Source: DAINRZ01 sp964634885 (GTDB lineage Bacteria; Bacteroidota; Ignavibacteria; Kapaibacteriales; UBA2268). From it: a DNA stretch of 39,097 nucleotides. The position numbers and the translations under genes were made by a program. Numbering within the stretch: the first letter of the stretch is position 1; the number at the start of each line of letters is the position of its first letter. The stretch lies in assembly GCA_964634885.1 (NCBI GenBank), contig CAZWLN010000044.1, positions 1 to 39,097 of the forward strand, read 5' to 3'. A model generated the notes under the pieces. The model ran no database searches. It was not told the origin of the DNA and saw nothing but the letters and a program-made list of their open reading frames with translations. This document shows, piece by piece, positions 8,049 through 16,319 of the stretch.

Positions 8049-8408
8049 ATGGAAATCAACCCGATTGAGGTTAACGGTGAGATCATTGCCGAATTTCGTA
8101 CCGAAGAAGTAATAATCTCCAGTGTCCGCGACGCCCTCGACATATTAGGTGCAGGTTACGGACTTGATGCAAAAAAGTACATAGTACACGAAAAGAATAT
8201 CGTTCCTGAGTTTTTCGACCTGAGTACCAGGCTTGCCGGCGACATCCTGCAGAAATTCTCCAATTACGGAGTCAGGCTTGCCATCGTCGGCGATTTCTCA
8301 AAGTATCCAGGCCAAAGCCTGAAAGATTTCATCTACGAGTGCAACAACAGCCGCAGAATCTGTTTCGCCGACAGTGTCGGGAATGCCGTTGAAATGCTTA
8401 CCAAATAG
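8049..8408 (+). CDS. DUF4180-family protein
   Basis: The 119-residue protein matches the pattern of DUF4180: an N-terminal strand pair, VRDALDILGAGYGLDAKKYI, FFDLSTRLAGDILQKFSNYG, then LAIVGDFSKYPGQSLKDFIY and RRICFADS. The fold is expected to be STAS-like alpha/beta; the function is unknown. Similar proteins often sit near HxlR or PadR regulators and small stress genes. The ATG at 8049 is chosen because GAGAGAGACAAG provides a ribosome site and the family domain begins there. The frame is open for 90 further codons upstream, but that extension overlaps the reductase gene and has no family similarity. Confidence 0.82.
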   Translation: MEINPIEVNGEIIAEFRTEEVIISSVRDALDILGAGYGLDAKKYIVHEKNIVPEFFDLSTRLAGDILQKFSNYGVRLAIVGDFSKYPGQSLKDFIYECNNSRRICFADSVGNAVEMLTK

Positions 8409-8452
8409 CTTGTAGGGACTCAATTCCATACTAATCAGGAAACAACAGAGAT

Positions 8453-8899
8453 ATGGTGAAAATCGAAAAAATTATCGAAAATAAGAAACGGTTCCTCGAC
8501 CTATTGTTGCTGGCAGACGAGCAGGAAAATATGATCGACAAGTATTTGCAGGGTGGAGACTTGTTTGCTTTATATGACGATGATTTGAAAAGTGTTTGCG
8601 TTGTAGCGCCGGTAAACAGCGATACCTGCGAGTTGAAAAACATAGCGACATATGAGAAATATCAAGGCAAAGGGTACGGCAGGGCATTGATAAATTTCAT
8701 TATTGATTACTACAAAAACGATTACAAAACAATGCTTGTTGGGACAGGTGAAACGCCGGCAATCCTGTCGTTTTATGAAAGCTGCGGATTTGAATTGTCA
8801 TATAGGGTAAAGAATTTTTTCACGGATAATTACGACCACCCCATGTTTGAGGGCGATATACAACTTGTTGATATGATTTATCTTAAAAGGAATTTATAG
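8453..8899 (+). CDS. GNAT-family N-acetyltransferase
   Basis: A 148-residue single-domain acetyltransferase. The acetyl-CoA pyrophosphate loop is visible as YQGKGYGRALI (Gln71 to Gly76), preceded by the central strand CELKNIATYE and followed by the beta-5/alpha-4 segment LSFYESCGF (about 106-114). The C-terminal part with DHPMFEGDIQLVDMIYL resembles the small group of uncharacterised Bacteroidota GNAT proteins. The acceptor (amine, antibiotic or protein) is not predictable. It follows the DUF4180 gene by 44 bp and may share its transcript. Confidence 0.87.
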   Translation: MVKIEKIIENKKRFLDLLLLADEQENMIDKYLQGGDLFALYDDDLKSVCVVAPVNSDTCELKNIATYEKYQGKGYGRALINFIIDYYKNDYKTMLVGTGETPAILSFYESCGFELSYRVKNFFTDNYDHPMFEGDIQLVDMIYLKRNL

Positions 8900-9152
8900 A
8901 AATACCGGGATTGTATTTGAAACGAAATAAAAACGCCGGACAAATAAGCGCTCAGGGGGGGATTACGGAAAAAAGAAAAATGAACTTCATAGCCATGAGC
9001 CAAAGCTCGTACCTATTGAAAATAATAATGAAACCCTCCGCCCCAAATTTTTAATCTATCCTAATAACAATAATAGAATTAGTTTAAACTAAATACAATA
9101 TTTGAAACGTCTAATAATATGAATTTCAATTCATAATTTTTGGAGGTGTGAG

Positions 9153-9692
9153 ATGTTCAAGGATTCAGATAAAATACAGAAGGAGGAAGTCAAAAAAGAC
9201 CTCGTAATCACCCGTTTGTTTGACGCACCGCGTTACGTTGTATGGGAAGCCTGGACCAGCCCTCTTCATCTCATGCACTGGTGGGGGCCGAAAGAGTTCA
9301 CTGTGCCTGCCTGCGACATCAGATTCCACCCCGGCGGCAAATACCTGGTCTGCATGCGCTCGCCCGAAGGTGAGGATTACTGGAGTACCGGTGTTTACAA
9401 AGAGATAGACAGGTTCGAAAAGTTTGTCTGCACCGATAGTTTCGCCGATGAGGCCGGCAATGTAGTTCCTGCTTCCCACTATGGCTTCGAGGGTGAATTC
9501 CCTGAAGAGCTGTATGTTACGGTTTCTTTCGAAGACTTCGGCAGAAAAACGAAAATGACACTGAGGCACAGCGGTTTTCCGGAGGGTGAATTAAGGGATA
9601 TGTGCGGTGAAGGCTGGAACGAGTCTTTTGACAAGCTGGTACAGTGGCTTAAGATCAATGGCTACAGCAATTCTACTATAACGACAGGCTAA
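9153..9692 (+). CDS. SRPBCC-domain protein, AHSA1 (activator of Hsp90 ATPase 1)-like
   Basis: The 179-residue protein has the AHSA1-like START/SRPBCC fold: ITRLFDAPRYVVWEAWTSP, then the signature HWWGPKEFTVP, DIRFHPGGKY, GVYKEID and the C-terminal helix GWNESFDKLVQWL. Bacterial members bind hydrophobic ligands and have no proven link to Hsp90. It has a strong ribosome site, GGAGG at 9142-9146. It precedes a VOC-fold gene by about 50 bp; AHSA1 and PhnB-like VOC genes are often found together. An element one base off the TAnnTTTG consensus (9097-9104) is a weak promoter candidate. Confidence 0.9.
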   Translation: MFKDSDKIQKEEVKKDLVITRLFDAPRYVVWEAWTSPLHLMHWWGPKEFTVPACDIRFHPGGKYLVCMRSPEGEDYWSTGVYKEIDRFEKFVCTDSFADEAGNVVPASHYGFEGEFPEELYVTVSFEDFGRKTKMTLRHSGFPEGELRDMCGEGWNESFDKLVQWLKINGYSNSTITTG

Positions 9693-9745
9693 GTCCGGGT
9701 ATTTATGATATAAATATTTAGTAACAAAATCAGAAATAGAGAACC

Positions 9746-10183
9746 ATGAAATCAATCAGTCCATACCTCCATTTTGAAGGTAATGCCGAAGAGGCTTTCA
9801 ACTTTTACAAATCAATATTCGGGGGCGAGCTTCAGTCGGTTCAACGTTACAGGGACAATCCCCAGGCTCCTGAGAGCAGCCATTTGAAAGAAGAAGACAT
9901 GGACAAAATCATGCACATATCTCTTCTCATCGGCGAGGGCATTGTATTAATGGGGTCTGATGTGCCCCCGGGAATGAATTTCAAACTTCAGCCCGGCAAC
10001 AATTCATACATCTATCTGAACACAGGAAGCGAACAAGAAACGAGCCGCATTTTCAACCGCTTGTCCCAAGGCGGACAGGTACTCATGCCACTTGAGAACG
10101 TATTCTGGGGAGCCTTGTTCGGAATGGTAAAAGACAGGTTCGGCTTTCAATGGATGGTAAGCTTCGACGAGAGACAGGGATAG
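9746..10183 (+). CDS. VOC-superfamily protein, PhnB/glyoxalase-like
   Basis: The 145-residue protein is of the PhnB / 3-demethylubiquinone-methyltransferase-like VOC group: PYLHFEGNAEEAFNFYKSIF at the start, a second half beginning near NNSYIYLNTGSEQETSRIFNRL, and the terminal WGALFGMVKDRFGFQWMVSF typical of PhnB. Members form paired beta-alpha-beta-beta-beta modules that can bind a metal. His9 is present in the first module and the second-module metal ligand is ambiguous. Function is unknown despite the family name. It is probably co-transcribed with the AHSA1-like gene. Confidence 0.9.
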   Translation: MKSISPYLHFEGNAEEAFNFYKSIFGGELQSVQRYRDNPQAPESSHLKEEDMDKIMHISLLIGEGIVLMGSDVPPGMNFKLQPGNNSYIYLNTGSEQETSRIFNRLSQGGQVLMPLENVFWGALFGMVKDRFGFQWMVSFDERQG

Positions 10184-10271
10184 CAATTGCAGCAAGGGTA
10201 TATGGCAGGCTTCCGAATGCCCGGGGAGCTAATTGTAGCCTTCCGTATATAAATAAGCAATATTAAACTAT

Positions 10272-10366
10272 CTTATTTTTAAAATAAGAGCTTTCAATAT
10301 ATCTTATTTTAACAAATTTGTTGAAATAAGAAATTTTTGTTGAAATTTCCATCTTATTCAAACAAA
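10272..10366. repeat. Cluster of CTTATTTYAACAAA motifs and palindromes
   Basis: In a 717-bp gene-free stretch, CTTATTTTTAAAATAAG (10272-10288) is a perfect palindrome around one base. The segment 10303-10330 is a 28-bp inverted repeat of CTTATTTTAACAAA with TTTGTTGAAATAAG, with one T/C difference between the arms. Two further half-sites follow, TTTGTTGAAAT (10336-10346) and CTTATTCAAACAAA (10353-10366). Multiple copies of one half-site suggest cooperative binding by a regulator or recombinase. Confidence 0.6.
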
Positions 10367-10423
10367 AGAGATTTTGGCTAATTGGTATTCAGTATATGTT
10401 AAAAAAGTGCCAATAATTAAAAA

Positions 10424-10633
10424 AATGGGTATTAGTAGCAATTAGTGATCCTACAATAATACAGTAATAAAGAGCTATTACAGACCCACCTACCCACTCT
10501 TGCCGGAGCGGGAGGGTCATGTCAGGTATTAACCCCTAACAAGAGGGGTGGCTGCGGCAGCAGCCGGGGTGTGTCCTCTGAGATTTTAAAATTTTATTTG
10601 ATTTTCTTCCTTATTAACCCACTACATATAGCG
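10424..10633. repeat. Dispersed ~200-bp intergenic repeat, copy 2
   Basis: This direct-orientation copy matches the element at 5929-6130. The first two hairpins are more decayed (CACTCTTGCCGGAGCGGG and CCCCTAACAAGAGGGG), while the GGCTGC-GGCA-GCAGCC hairpin and GGGGTGTGTCC block are intact. The two copies bracket a 4.3-kb block of small accessory genes. Apart from this and the motif cluster before it, 10184-10900 holds no gene. Confidence 0.75.
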
Positions 10634-10773
10634 ATGGTCCTATTTCACAATGCCTTGGCACATCAGGGAATTGTGCCGCACCGTTAGTTTGCCCCTGCAT
10701 TTCCAGCCTGAAACCGGATTGTCCTGCAAATGGCATAATAGCGTCAATTCTTTTATATATTAAAAATTATTCA

Positions 10774-10789
10774 TACATTTGTAAATGTA
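10774..10789 (+). promoter_or_regulatory. Candidate -7 element within an inverted repeat upstream of the giant T9SS cargo gene
   Basis: TACATTTG (10774-10781) fits TAnnTTTG and is the left half of an inverted repeat TACATTT-GT-AAATGTA. It lies about 120 bp before the start codon, so use would imply a long leader. No clear -33 TTG is present. Confidence 0.3.
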
Positions 10790-10900
10790 AGTTTATGTAT
10801 TGGGGGGTAAAGGTACATAATGGTTATGTCGATAATTAAAAGTAAAAAAGCTTATTAAAATTGGAAGAAATTACTATAATAAATTGTATCCGGAGGTAGT

Positions 10901-13900
10901 GTGAAAAAGTTGCTTTACAACTTATTGTTTTTGTTGGTTTTGATTTGTTTCCATTCCGTTTCCGCGAATGCCCAGCATTTTGTCGAACTGGCCCCGCCTG
11001 ACAGTGTCGATGATTTCCACGCCGTCGTCAACGCCGTCAACCAGTACTGGGTGGGCAAGGACTACACAGAGAAAGGCAAAGGCTGGAAACCGTTCAAGCG
11101 TTGGGAATGGTTCTGGCAGTCAAGACTGACACCCGAAGGTAAGTTGCCCAACCAGCAGCAGTATTTCAATACCATGAAACAGTACCGCAGCTCTGCTGCA
11201 CTCGGCAAGACAAATAAAAACAAGACGCAGGCTGCGAGCTGGTCGAGCATCGGCCCGTCTTCATCGGCAGGCGGCTACGCCGGCCTTGGCAGGCTCAACT
11301 GTGTTGCAGTCCATCCCACCAACAGCAATATCATCTGGGCAGGAGCAGCCAGCGGAGGCCTCTGGAAGACAACGAACGGAGGAGCTTCGTGGGCTACAAC
11401 GACAGACGAATTGTCGTCGATAGGCATCTCGGACATTGCCGTTGTGCCGACGTCGCCCTACAACACAATCTATATTGCCACCGGAGACAGGGATGCGGGC
11501 GACACATACAGTGTCGGCGTACTCAAGTCAACAGACGGGGGAGCCACCTGGGCTGCCACGGGCTTCACTGTCGGTGCCGGTAACTACTATGTCATCGGCA
11601 GGCTGCTGATAGACCCGTCGAACACCTCGGTCATCCTTGCTGCAACCAATGGAGGAATATACAGGACGTCCAATGGTGGTGCGAACTGGACCCAGGTACA
11701 GAGCGGAAGCTTCAAAGACATGGAATTCAAACCCGGCAATACAAACGTGATGTATGCTACAGGAACCAAAGTTTACAAAAGTACAAACAACGGACAGACT
11801 TGGACACAGTGTACAGTGGGCTTGCCGGCGTCGGGTGTTTACAGGTATGCCGTTGCAGTATGCCCCGACAGCGCGGCAAAAGTGTATGTCCTCGGGGCCC
11901 GTTCTTCAGATTACGGCCTCTACGGTGTATATATTTCCAATGACGATGCCACATCCTTCACCGAAGTCAAGGATTACAGCACACCCAATTTGCTGGGGTG
12001 GAAAGGCGACGGAACCGACGCCGGCGGCCAGGGATTCTATGACCTGTGCATTGCTGTCTCGCCCACGAATAAGGACCTGGTTTTTGTCGGCGGCATTAAT
12101 ATATGGAAATCGACAAACTGTGGCGTTTCATGGTCCCCATGCGCCATCTGGACCAACCACCCGACCTATAATCCCGGAGGTGTTTACCCGGTAGTCCACG
12201 CTGACCACCACGATCTGTTTTTCAATTCGGGAAGCCTGTACTCCTGCCACGACGGAGGCATCGATGTAACATCCAATCTCGGCAGTTCCTGGACCTATAT
12301 AGGCAGCGGCATACGGAACACACAGTTCTACAAATTCGGTACATACAGGAGCAATGACGCCCTGATCATCGGCGGTTGCCAGGATGTCGGTACAAAACTG
12401 AAGAGCGGTTCTTCCTGGACCGACGTAATCGGCGGAGACGGCATGGAGTGCATCATTGCCCATAGCGACCCCAACCTGATGTGGGGATCGCTCTATTACG
12501 GCGACCTGAGGAAATCGACCGACGGCGGTACTTCCTTTATTCAGAAAGTAAACGGCATCACTGAGAATGGTAACTGGGTTACTCCTTTTGCCATGCATCC
12601 TACTGACGCTAATATCCTTTACGCAGGCTATGTCAATATATTTAAAACAACCAACGGAGGTACCAGTTGGAGTAAACTGACAGCTTTCAGCAGCAGCAGC
12701 AAGTTCTCAATACTTAAAATTGCCAAAGCCGACCCGAACTATGTAATTGCAGCCTATACCACCGGCAGCAGCAATACAGTCAAATACACTACCAACGGCG
12801 GTACCGGCTGGTCAACGATGACTGTACCGAGCGGCTACCTTGCCGACATAGAATTCGACCCCTCAGATGTCAATACTCTTTACATCTGCTACAGCGGCTA
12901 TAATGCCCCCGGAGCGAAGGTCTATTATTCCACGAATTTCGGGGCTAACTGGACCAACATCTCCGGCTCCCTGCCGGATGTGCCTGTCAACTGCCTGTAC
13001 AGGGATCCGGACAATTCTACTAAAAGGCTGTATATCGGTACCGACATCGGAGTGTGGTACTGCGACAATAACACAGGAAGCTGGACAGACTTCAATGACG
13101 GATTGCCCAACGTTGTCGTTACCGAACTCTACCTCAATGACCTGGCTGGAAAACTGCAGGCCGCAACATACGGCAGAGGCATCTGGGAAACAGCCGTAAC
13201 GACTGCTCCCAAGAAAGTTACTCTGTCAAGCCCTGCAACTAATTCTGTCTATCAGAATGTGGACAACCTGACATTGAGTTGGGAGGAAGCCGACGGCGCT
13301 TTGTCATACAGGCTCCAGGTCTCGGCCAATTCCAATATGTCAAGCCCCGTTGTCGATCAGTCCGGAATCTCCGGCACCAGTAAACAGGTGTCCGACTTGT
13401 CCAATTACCAGAAATATTACTGGAGGGTTCTCGCCTCCGGTTCCGAGACCTATGATTGGTCCGATATTTGGAATTTCACTACAAAGGTGGGAATACCCTC
13501 GCTTACGACACCGGCAGACAACGCTACAGGTGTTTCGGTTTCCTCAGGCCAGCTCACATGGGCAGCCGTTACCGGAGCTTCTACCTATCATATCAAAATC
13601 AGCAATAACAGCGATATGCTTCCTGCACACATTGTCTTCGAAAACGAAAGCCTGAGCGGTGCCGCTTTCAATCTTAGCAATGCTACCCTCGACAACAACA
13701 CTGTTTACTACTGGAATGTCCATGCAAACAGCAGCGACGGTCCGGGTGAAAGTTCGGAGATTTGGAGTTTCAAAACAAACCTTTCCGCTCCGGCGTTGTT
13801 TGCTCCTGACAACAACGCTTCGGGCCTTCCCGTTAGCGGAACCGTCAAATGGAGAGCACTGGAGGGGGCCATTTCGTACAAATTAGTTGTTTCCGCCAAT

Positions 13901-16081
13901 TCCAACCTCAGCAGTCCGGTGGTCAACGAAACAGCACTTACGGACACCAGCTATGAATACCAGAATTTCAGCAGCAACACGAAGTATTACTGGCGGGTTA
14001 CGGCTACCAACAGCGAAGGTACCGGCGAACCATCACAGACCTGGAATTTCACCACCTTCATCGGCGTGCCTACCTTGTTCAAGCCTGACGACCTTGCCAA
14101 TTACGCAGCGGTTAGCGGGAATGTAAGCTGGCACAAAGTCAGCGGCGCTACTTCCTACAATATGCAGATTGCGGCTGACAGCCTTTTCAGCCAGGTCCTG
14201 GCGGAAGTGACCGGAGAAACAGACACGACAACAGAATATGAAGGGCTGAATTACGACACACGCTATTACTGGCATGTCCTTGCCAGGAACACTGCCGGTG
14301 AGACGGAATGGAGCACAGTCTGGCGTTTCAACACAATCTTCGCACCTCCTGAACTCGTTTCTCCCGAAAACGATACTACCAACGCACTGCTTAGTGGCAG
14401 GCTGCTGTTCAAGAGAATTACGGCAGCTTTGAAATACAGGATTCAGTTGTCCACCTATTCGGATTTCTCTGCCAACCTGATATATGACAAAGACATAAGC
14501 ACCAATTACCTGGATTACAGCGACCTGGAACATAACAAAACATATTACTGGAGAGTACTGGCCTATTCTTCTACCGGTACGGCCACGGGCTGGACCGAAC
14601 CCTGGAAATTCTCCACCATCGGAGAAGCAGGTGTACCGGAACTCGTTTCTCCTGCAAATAACTCTACGGAACAGCCTGTTAACCTGACTTTAGAGTGGAA
14701 AGAAGTAACCGGCGCCGTTAAGTATGATGTACAGGTTTCCAAATCGAGCCAGTTCTCGACCATTGAAAAGGATGTCGCCGGTGTTACAGGGACAAGTACA
14801 GACGTTACAGGGCTTCAAAAAGAAACTACATATTACTGGAGAGTTAAAGCCTTTGTTAACGGCGAGTATTCGCAGTGGTCTGTCGTCTGGAGCTTCACAA
14901 CCGCCGGAGACCAGATCGTTGTAGGGAAGCCGGTATTGCTGTCTCCGGCAAACAACGCTGTCTCAGTGAAAGTTTCCGGCAACCTACTATGGAAAAAAGC
15001 TGAAAATGCTGTCGATTATATTGTACAGCTTTCGCGTTCGGCTACATTCTCGACGACAATAATCGATGCTGCCGTTACAGATACACTTAAGGCGTTTAGC
15101 GGACTGCAGCGCAAAACCAAGCATTTCTGGAGGGTAAAAGGCAAAGCCGGCGCTATTGAAGGCCCTTGGTCCGACACCTGGAATTTCACTACTGAAGATA
15201 CTTTCAAGGTCGTCGATAAGATAAAACTGAACTTCCCGCCAAACAACAAAGATAAGGTCTCTAAGAATACCAGGCTTGTGTGGAACAGCGCTCCCGGTGC
15301 GGTCTCATATACGTTGGAGATTGCTAAGCAGAAAAACTTCGCTGTGGTTGACAAAACTATTCCCGGCATTACGGATACATTCTATGTTTACAACGGATTG
15401 AAAGACGGCGGCAGGTATTACTGGAGGGTCAAGGCTGTCTATGAGCAGGCAGAATCGGGCTGGTCCGACATCTGGAGCTTCCTGACCGAATCGGGCCTTG
15501 TAGCGCCGGCCCTCGTTTCACCACAGAATAATGCAAACGATGTGGCGCAGGACCTTATACTAAACTGGTCTGCCGTTGAAGGTGCGGACAATTACAACCT
15601 GCAGGTCTCGAAGGATCCTTCTTTCGACGACTATTCAGGGGAAGCCAATCCGGTGATAATCGATGCGGAAAGCATCGCCGAACTGAATTACCAGTACAAA
15701 TTCGACAGGAAGACACAGTATTACTGGCGCGTCAACCAGAACACCGACGGCGTACAGAGCGCCTGGTCCGAAGCCTGGGCATTTACGACAGACGATGTTT
15801 ACGGTGTCAGGGATGACAATTCTGTCGAATACTTTACATGCAATCCTAATCCGACCGGGGGAGAGGCAGTGATTGCTTTCTCGGTCAAAGGCGAAAGGAT
15901 GATAAGCATTGCTATATATAACTCTCTGGGACAGGAACTCCTGAAACCCATCGACAATACGATGCTTAACGGCAATCACAGCCTGAAGGTTGCTTTAGAC
16001 GGATATACACCCGGCATTTATATCATTAAGCTGACCAGTGGCAATGATGTCCGTTCAATTAAACTTGTGCTGGTTAAGTAG
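10901..16081 (+). CDS. Giant secreted protein: BNR/Asp-box propeller, nine FN3-like modules, T9SS C-terminal sorting domain
   Basis: The 1726-residue protein has a signal peptide (about 1-24, ending SANAQ). Residues about 110-760 form a sialidase/VPS10-like beta-propeller region with repeated Asp boxes (TTNGGASW, STDGGATW, TSNGGANW, TTNGGTSW, TTNGGTGW). From about 768 to 1630 there are nine FN3-like modules, each ending in YYWRV (or HFWRV, YYWHV) and a W-F-T strand. The last ~90 residues are a T9SS type A sorting domain (CNPNPTGGEAVI through GIYIIKLTSGNDVRSIKLVL). The protein should cross the outer membrane by T9SS and be released or anchored at the surface, as an adhesin or glycan-binding factor. 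No catalytic residues are evident. Translation begins at GTG 10901 behind GGAGG (10892-10896). It is a single-gene unit closed by the downstream hairpins. Confidence 0.92.
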   Translation: MKKLLYNLLFLLVLICFHSVSANAQHFVELAPPDSVDDFHAVVNAVNQYWVGKDYTEKGKGWKPFKRWEWFWQSRLTPEGKLPNQQQYFNTMKQYRSSAALGKTNKNKTQAASWSSIGPSSSAGGYAGLGRLNCVAVHPTNSNIIWAGAASGGLWKTTNGGASWATTTDELSSIGISDIAVVPTSPYNTIYIATGDRDAGDTYSVGVLKSTDGGATWAATGFTVGAGNYYVIGRLLIDPSNTSVILAATNGGIYRTSNGGANWTQVQSGSFKDMEFKPGNTNVMYATGTKVYKSTNNGQTWTQCTVGLPASGVYRYAVAVCPDSAAKVYVLGARSSDYGLYGVYISNDDATSFTEVKDYSTPNLLGWKGDGTDAGGQGFYDLCIAVSPTNKDLVFVGGINIWKSTNCGVSWSPCAIWTNHPTYNPGGVYPVVHADHHDLFFNSGSLYSCHDGGIDVTSNLGSSWTYIGSGIRNTQFYKFGTYRSNDALIIGGCQDVGTKLKSGSSWTDVIGGDGMECIIAHSDPNLMWGSLYYGDLRKSTDGGTSFIQKVNGITENGNWVTPFAMHPTDANILYAGYVNIFKTTNGGTSWSKLTAFSSSSKFSILKIAKADPNYVIAAYTTGSSNTVKYTTNGGTGWSTMTVPSGYLADIEFDPSDVNTLYICYSGYNAPGAKVYYSTNFGANWTNISGSLPDVPVNCLYRDPDNSTKRLYIGTDIGVWYCDNNTGSWTDFNDGLPNVVVTELYLNDLAGKLQAATYGRGIWETAVTTAPKKVTLSSPATNSVYQNVDNLTLSWEEADGALSYRLQVSANSNMSSPVVDQSGISGTSKQVSDLSNYQKYYWRVLASGSETYDWSDIWNFTTKVGIPSLTTPADNATGVSVSSGQLTWAAVTGASTYHIKISNNSDMLPAHIVFENESLSGAAFNLSNATLDNNTVYYWNVHANSSDGPGESSEIWSFKTNLSAPALFAPDNNASGLPVSGTVKWRALEGAISYKLVVSANSNLSSPVVNETALTDTSYEYQNFSSNTKYYWRVTATNSEGTGEPSQTWNFTTFIGVPTLFKPDDLANYAAVSGNVSWHKVSGATSYNMQIAADSLFSQVLAEVTGETDTTTEYEGLNYDTRYYWHVLARNTAGETEWSTVWRFNTIFAPPELVSPENDTTNALLSGRLLFKRITAALKYRIQLSTYSDFSANLIYDKDISTNYLDYSDLEHNKTYYWRVLAYSSTGTATGWTEPWKFSTIGEAGVPELVSPANNSTEQPVNLTLEWKEVTGAVKYDVQVSKSSQFSTIEKDVAGVTGTSTDVTGLQKETTYYWRVKAFVNGEYSQWSVVWSFTTAGDQIVVGKPVLLSPANNAVSVKVSGNLLWKKAENAVDYIVQLSRSATFSTTIIDAAVTDTLKAFSGLQRKTKHFWRVKGKAGAIEGPWSDTWNFTTEDTFKVVDKIKLNFPPNNKDKVSKNTRLVWNSAPGAVSYTLEIAKQKNFAVVDKTIPGITDTFYVYNGLKDGGRYYWRVKAVYEQAESGWSDIWSFLTESGLVAPALVSPQNNANDVAQDLILNWSAVEGADNYNLQVSKDPSFDDYSGEANPVIIDAESIAELNYQYKFDRKTQYYWRVNQNTDGVQSAWSEAWAFTTDDVYGVRDDNSVEYFTCNPNPTGGEAVIAFSVKGERMISIAIYNSLGQELLKPIDNTMLNGNHSLKVALDGYTPGIYIIKLTSGNDVRSIKLVLVK

Positions 16082-16101
16082 CTTGTCGCTTTCTGTGGTA
16101 A

Positions 16102-16211
16102 CTGCGGGTATATCGCCCGCAGCGCCGCGGGTTTCCGGGAAGCACTAAATATATGTATTACAATGGAATAAGCTGCCGTTAAAAAATAATTGGCAGCTTT
16201 ACTTTTTTAGT
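16102..16211 (+). terminator. Terminator region after the giant T9SS cargo gene
   Basis: A first hairpin, CTGCGGG/CCCGCAG (16102-16108 with 16116-16122), lacks a T run. A second, AAGCTGCC/GGCAGCTT (16170-16177 with 16192-16199, 14-nt loop), is followed by TACTTTTTTAG and is the likely intrinsic terminator. Confidence 0.7.
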
Positions 16212-16319
16212 GAATATTTTGGCATAGTTTATGTAATTTAAGCTGAACAATAGATAATATAGTGAAAATTGATTTTGCTTTATGGGTTGTTTAACAGGGA
16301 TTTATGCCTTGATGTGAAG

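Noticed and set aside
16216..16240. Sigma-54-like promoter (TGGCA then TG) upstream of the TPR lipoprotein gene
   Set aside because: The -12 GC is not conserved (GT instead) and no activator gene is nearby; too weak to annotate.
16269..16319. TTG start for the TPR lipoprotein
   Set aside because: It would place 17 extra residues before an already complete lipoprotein signal peptide.
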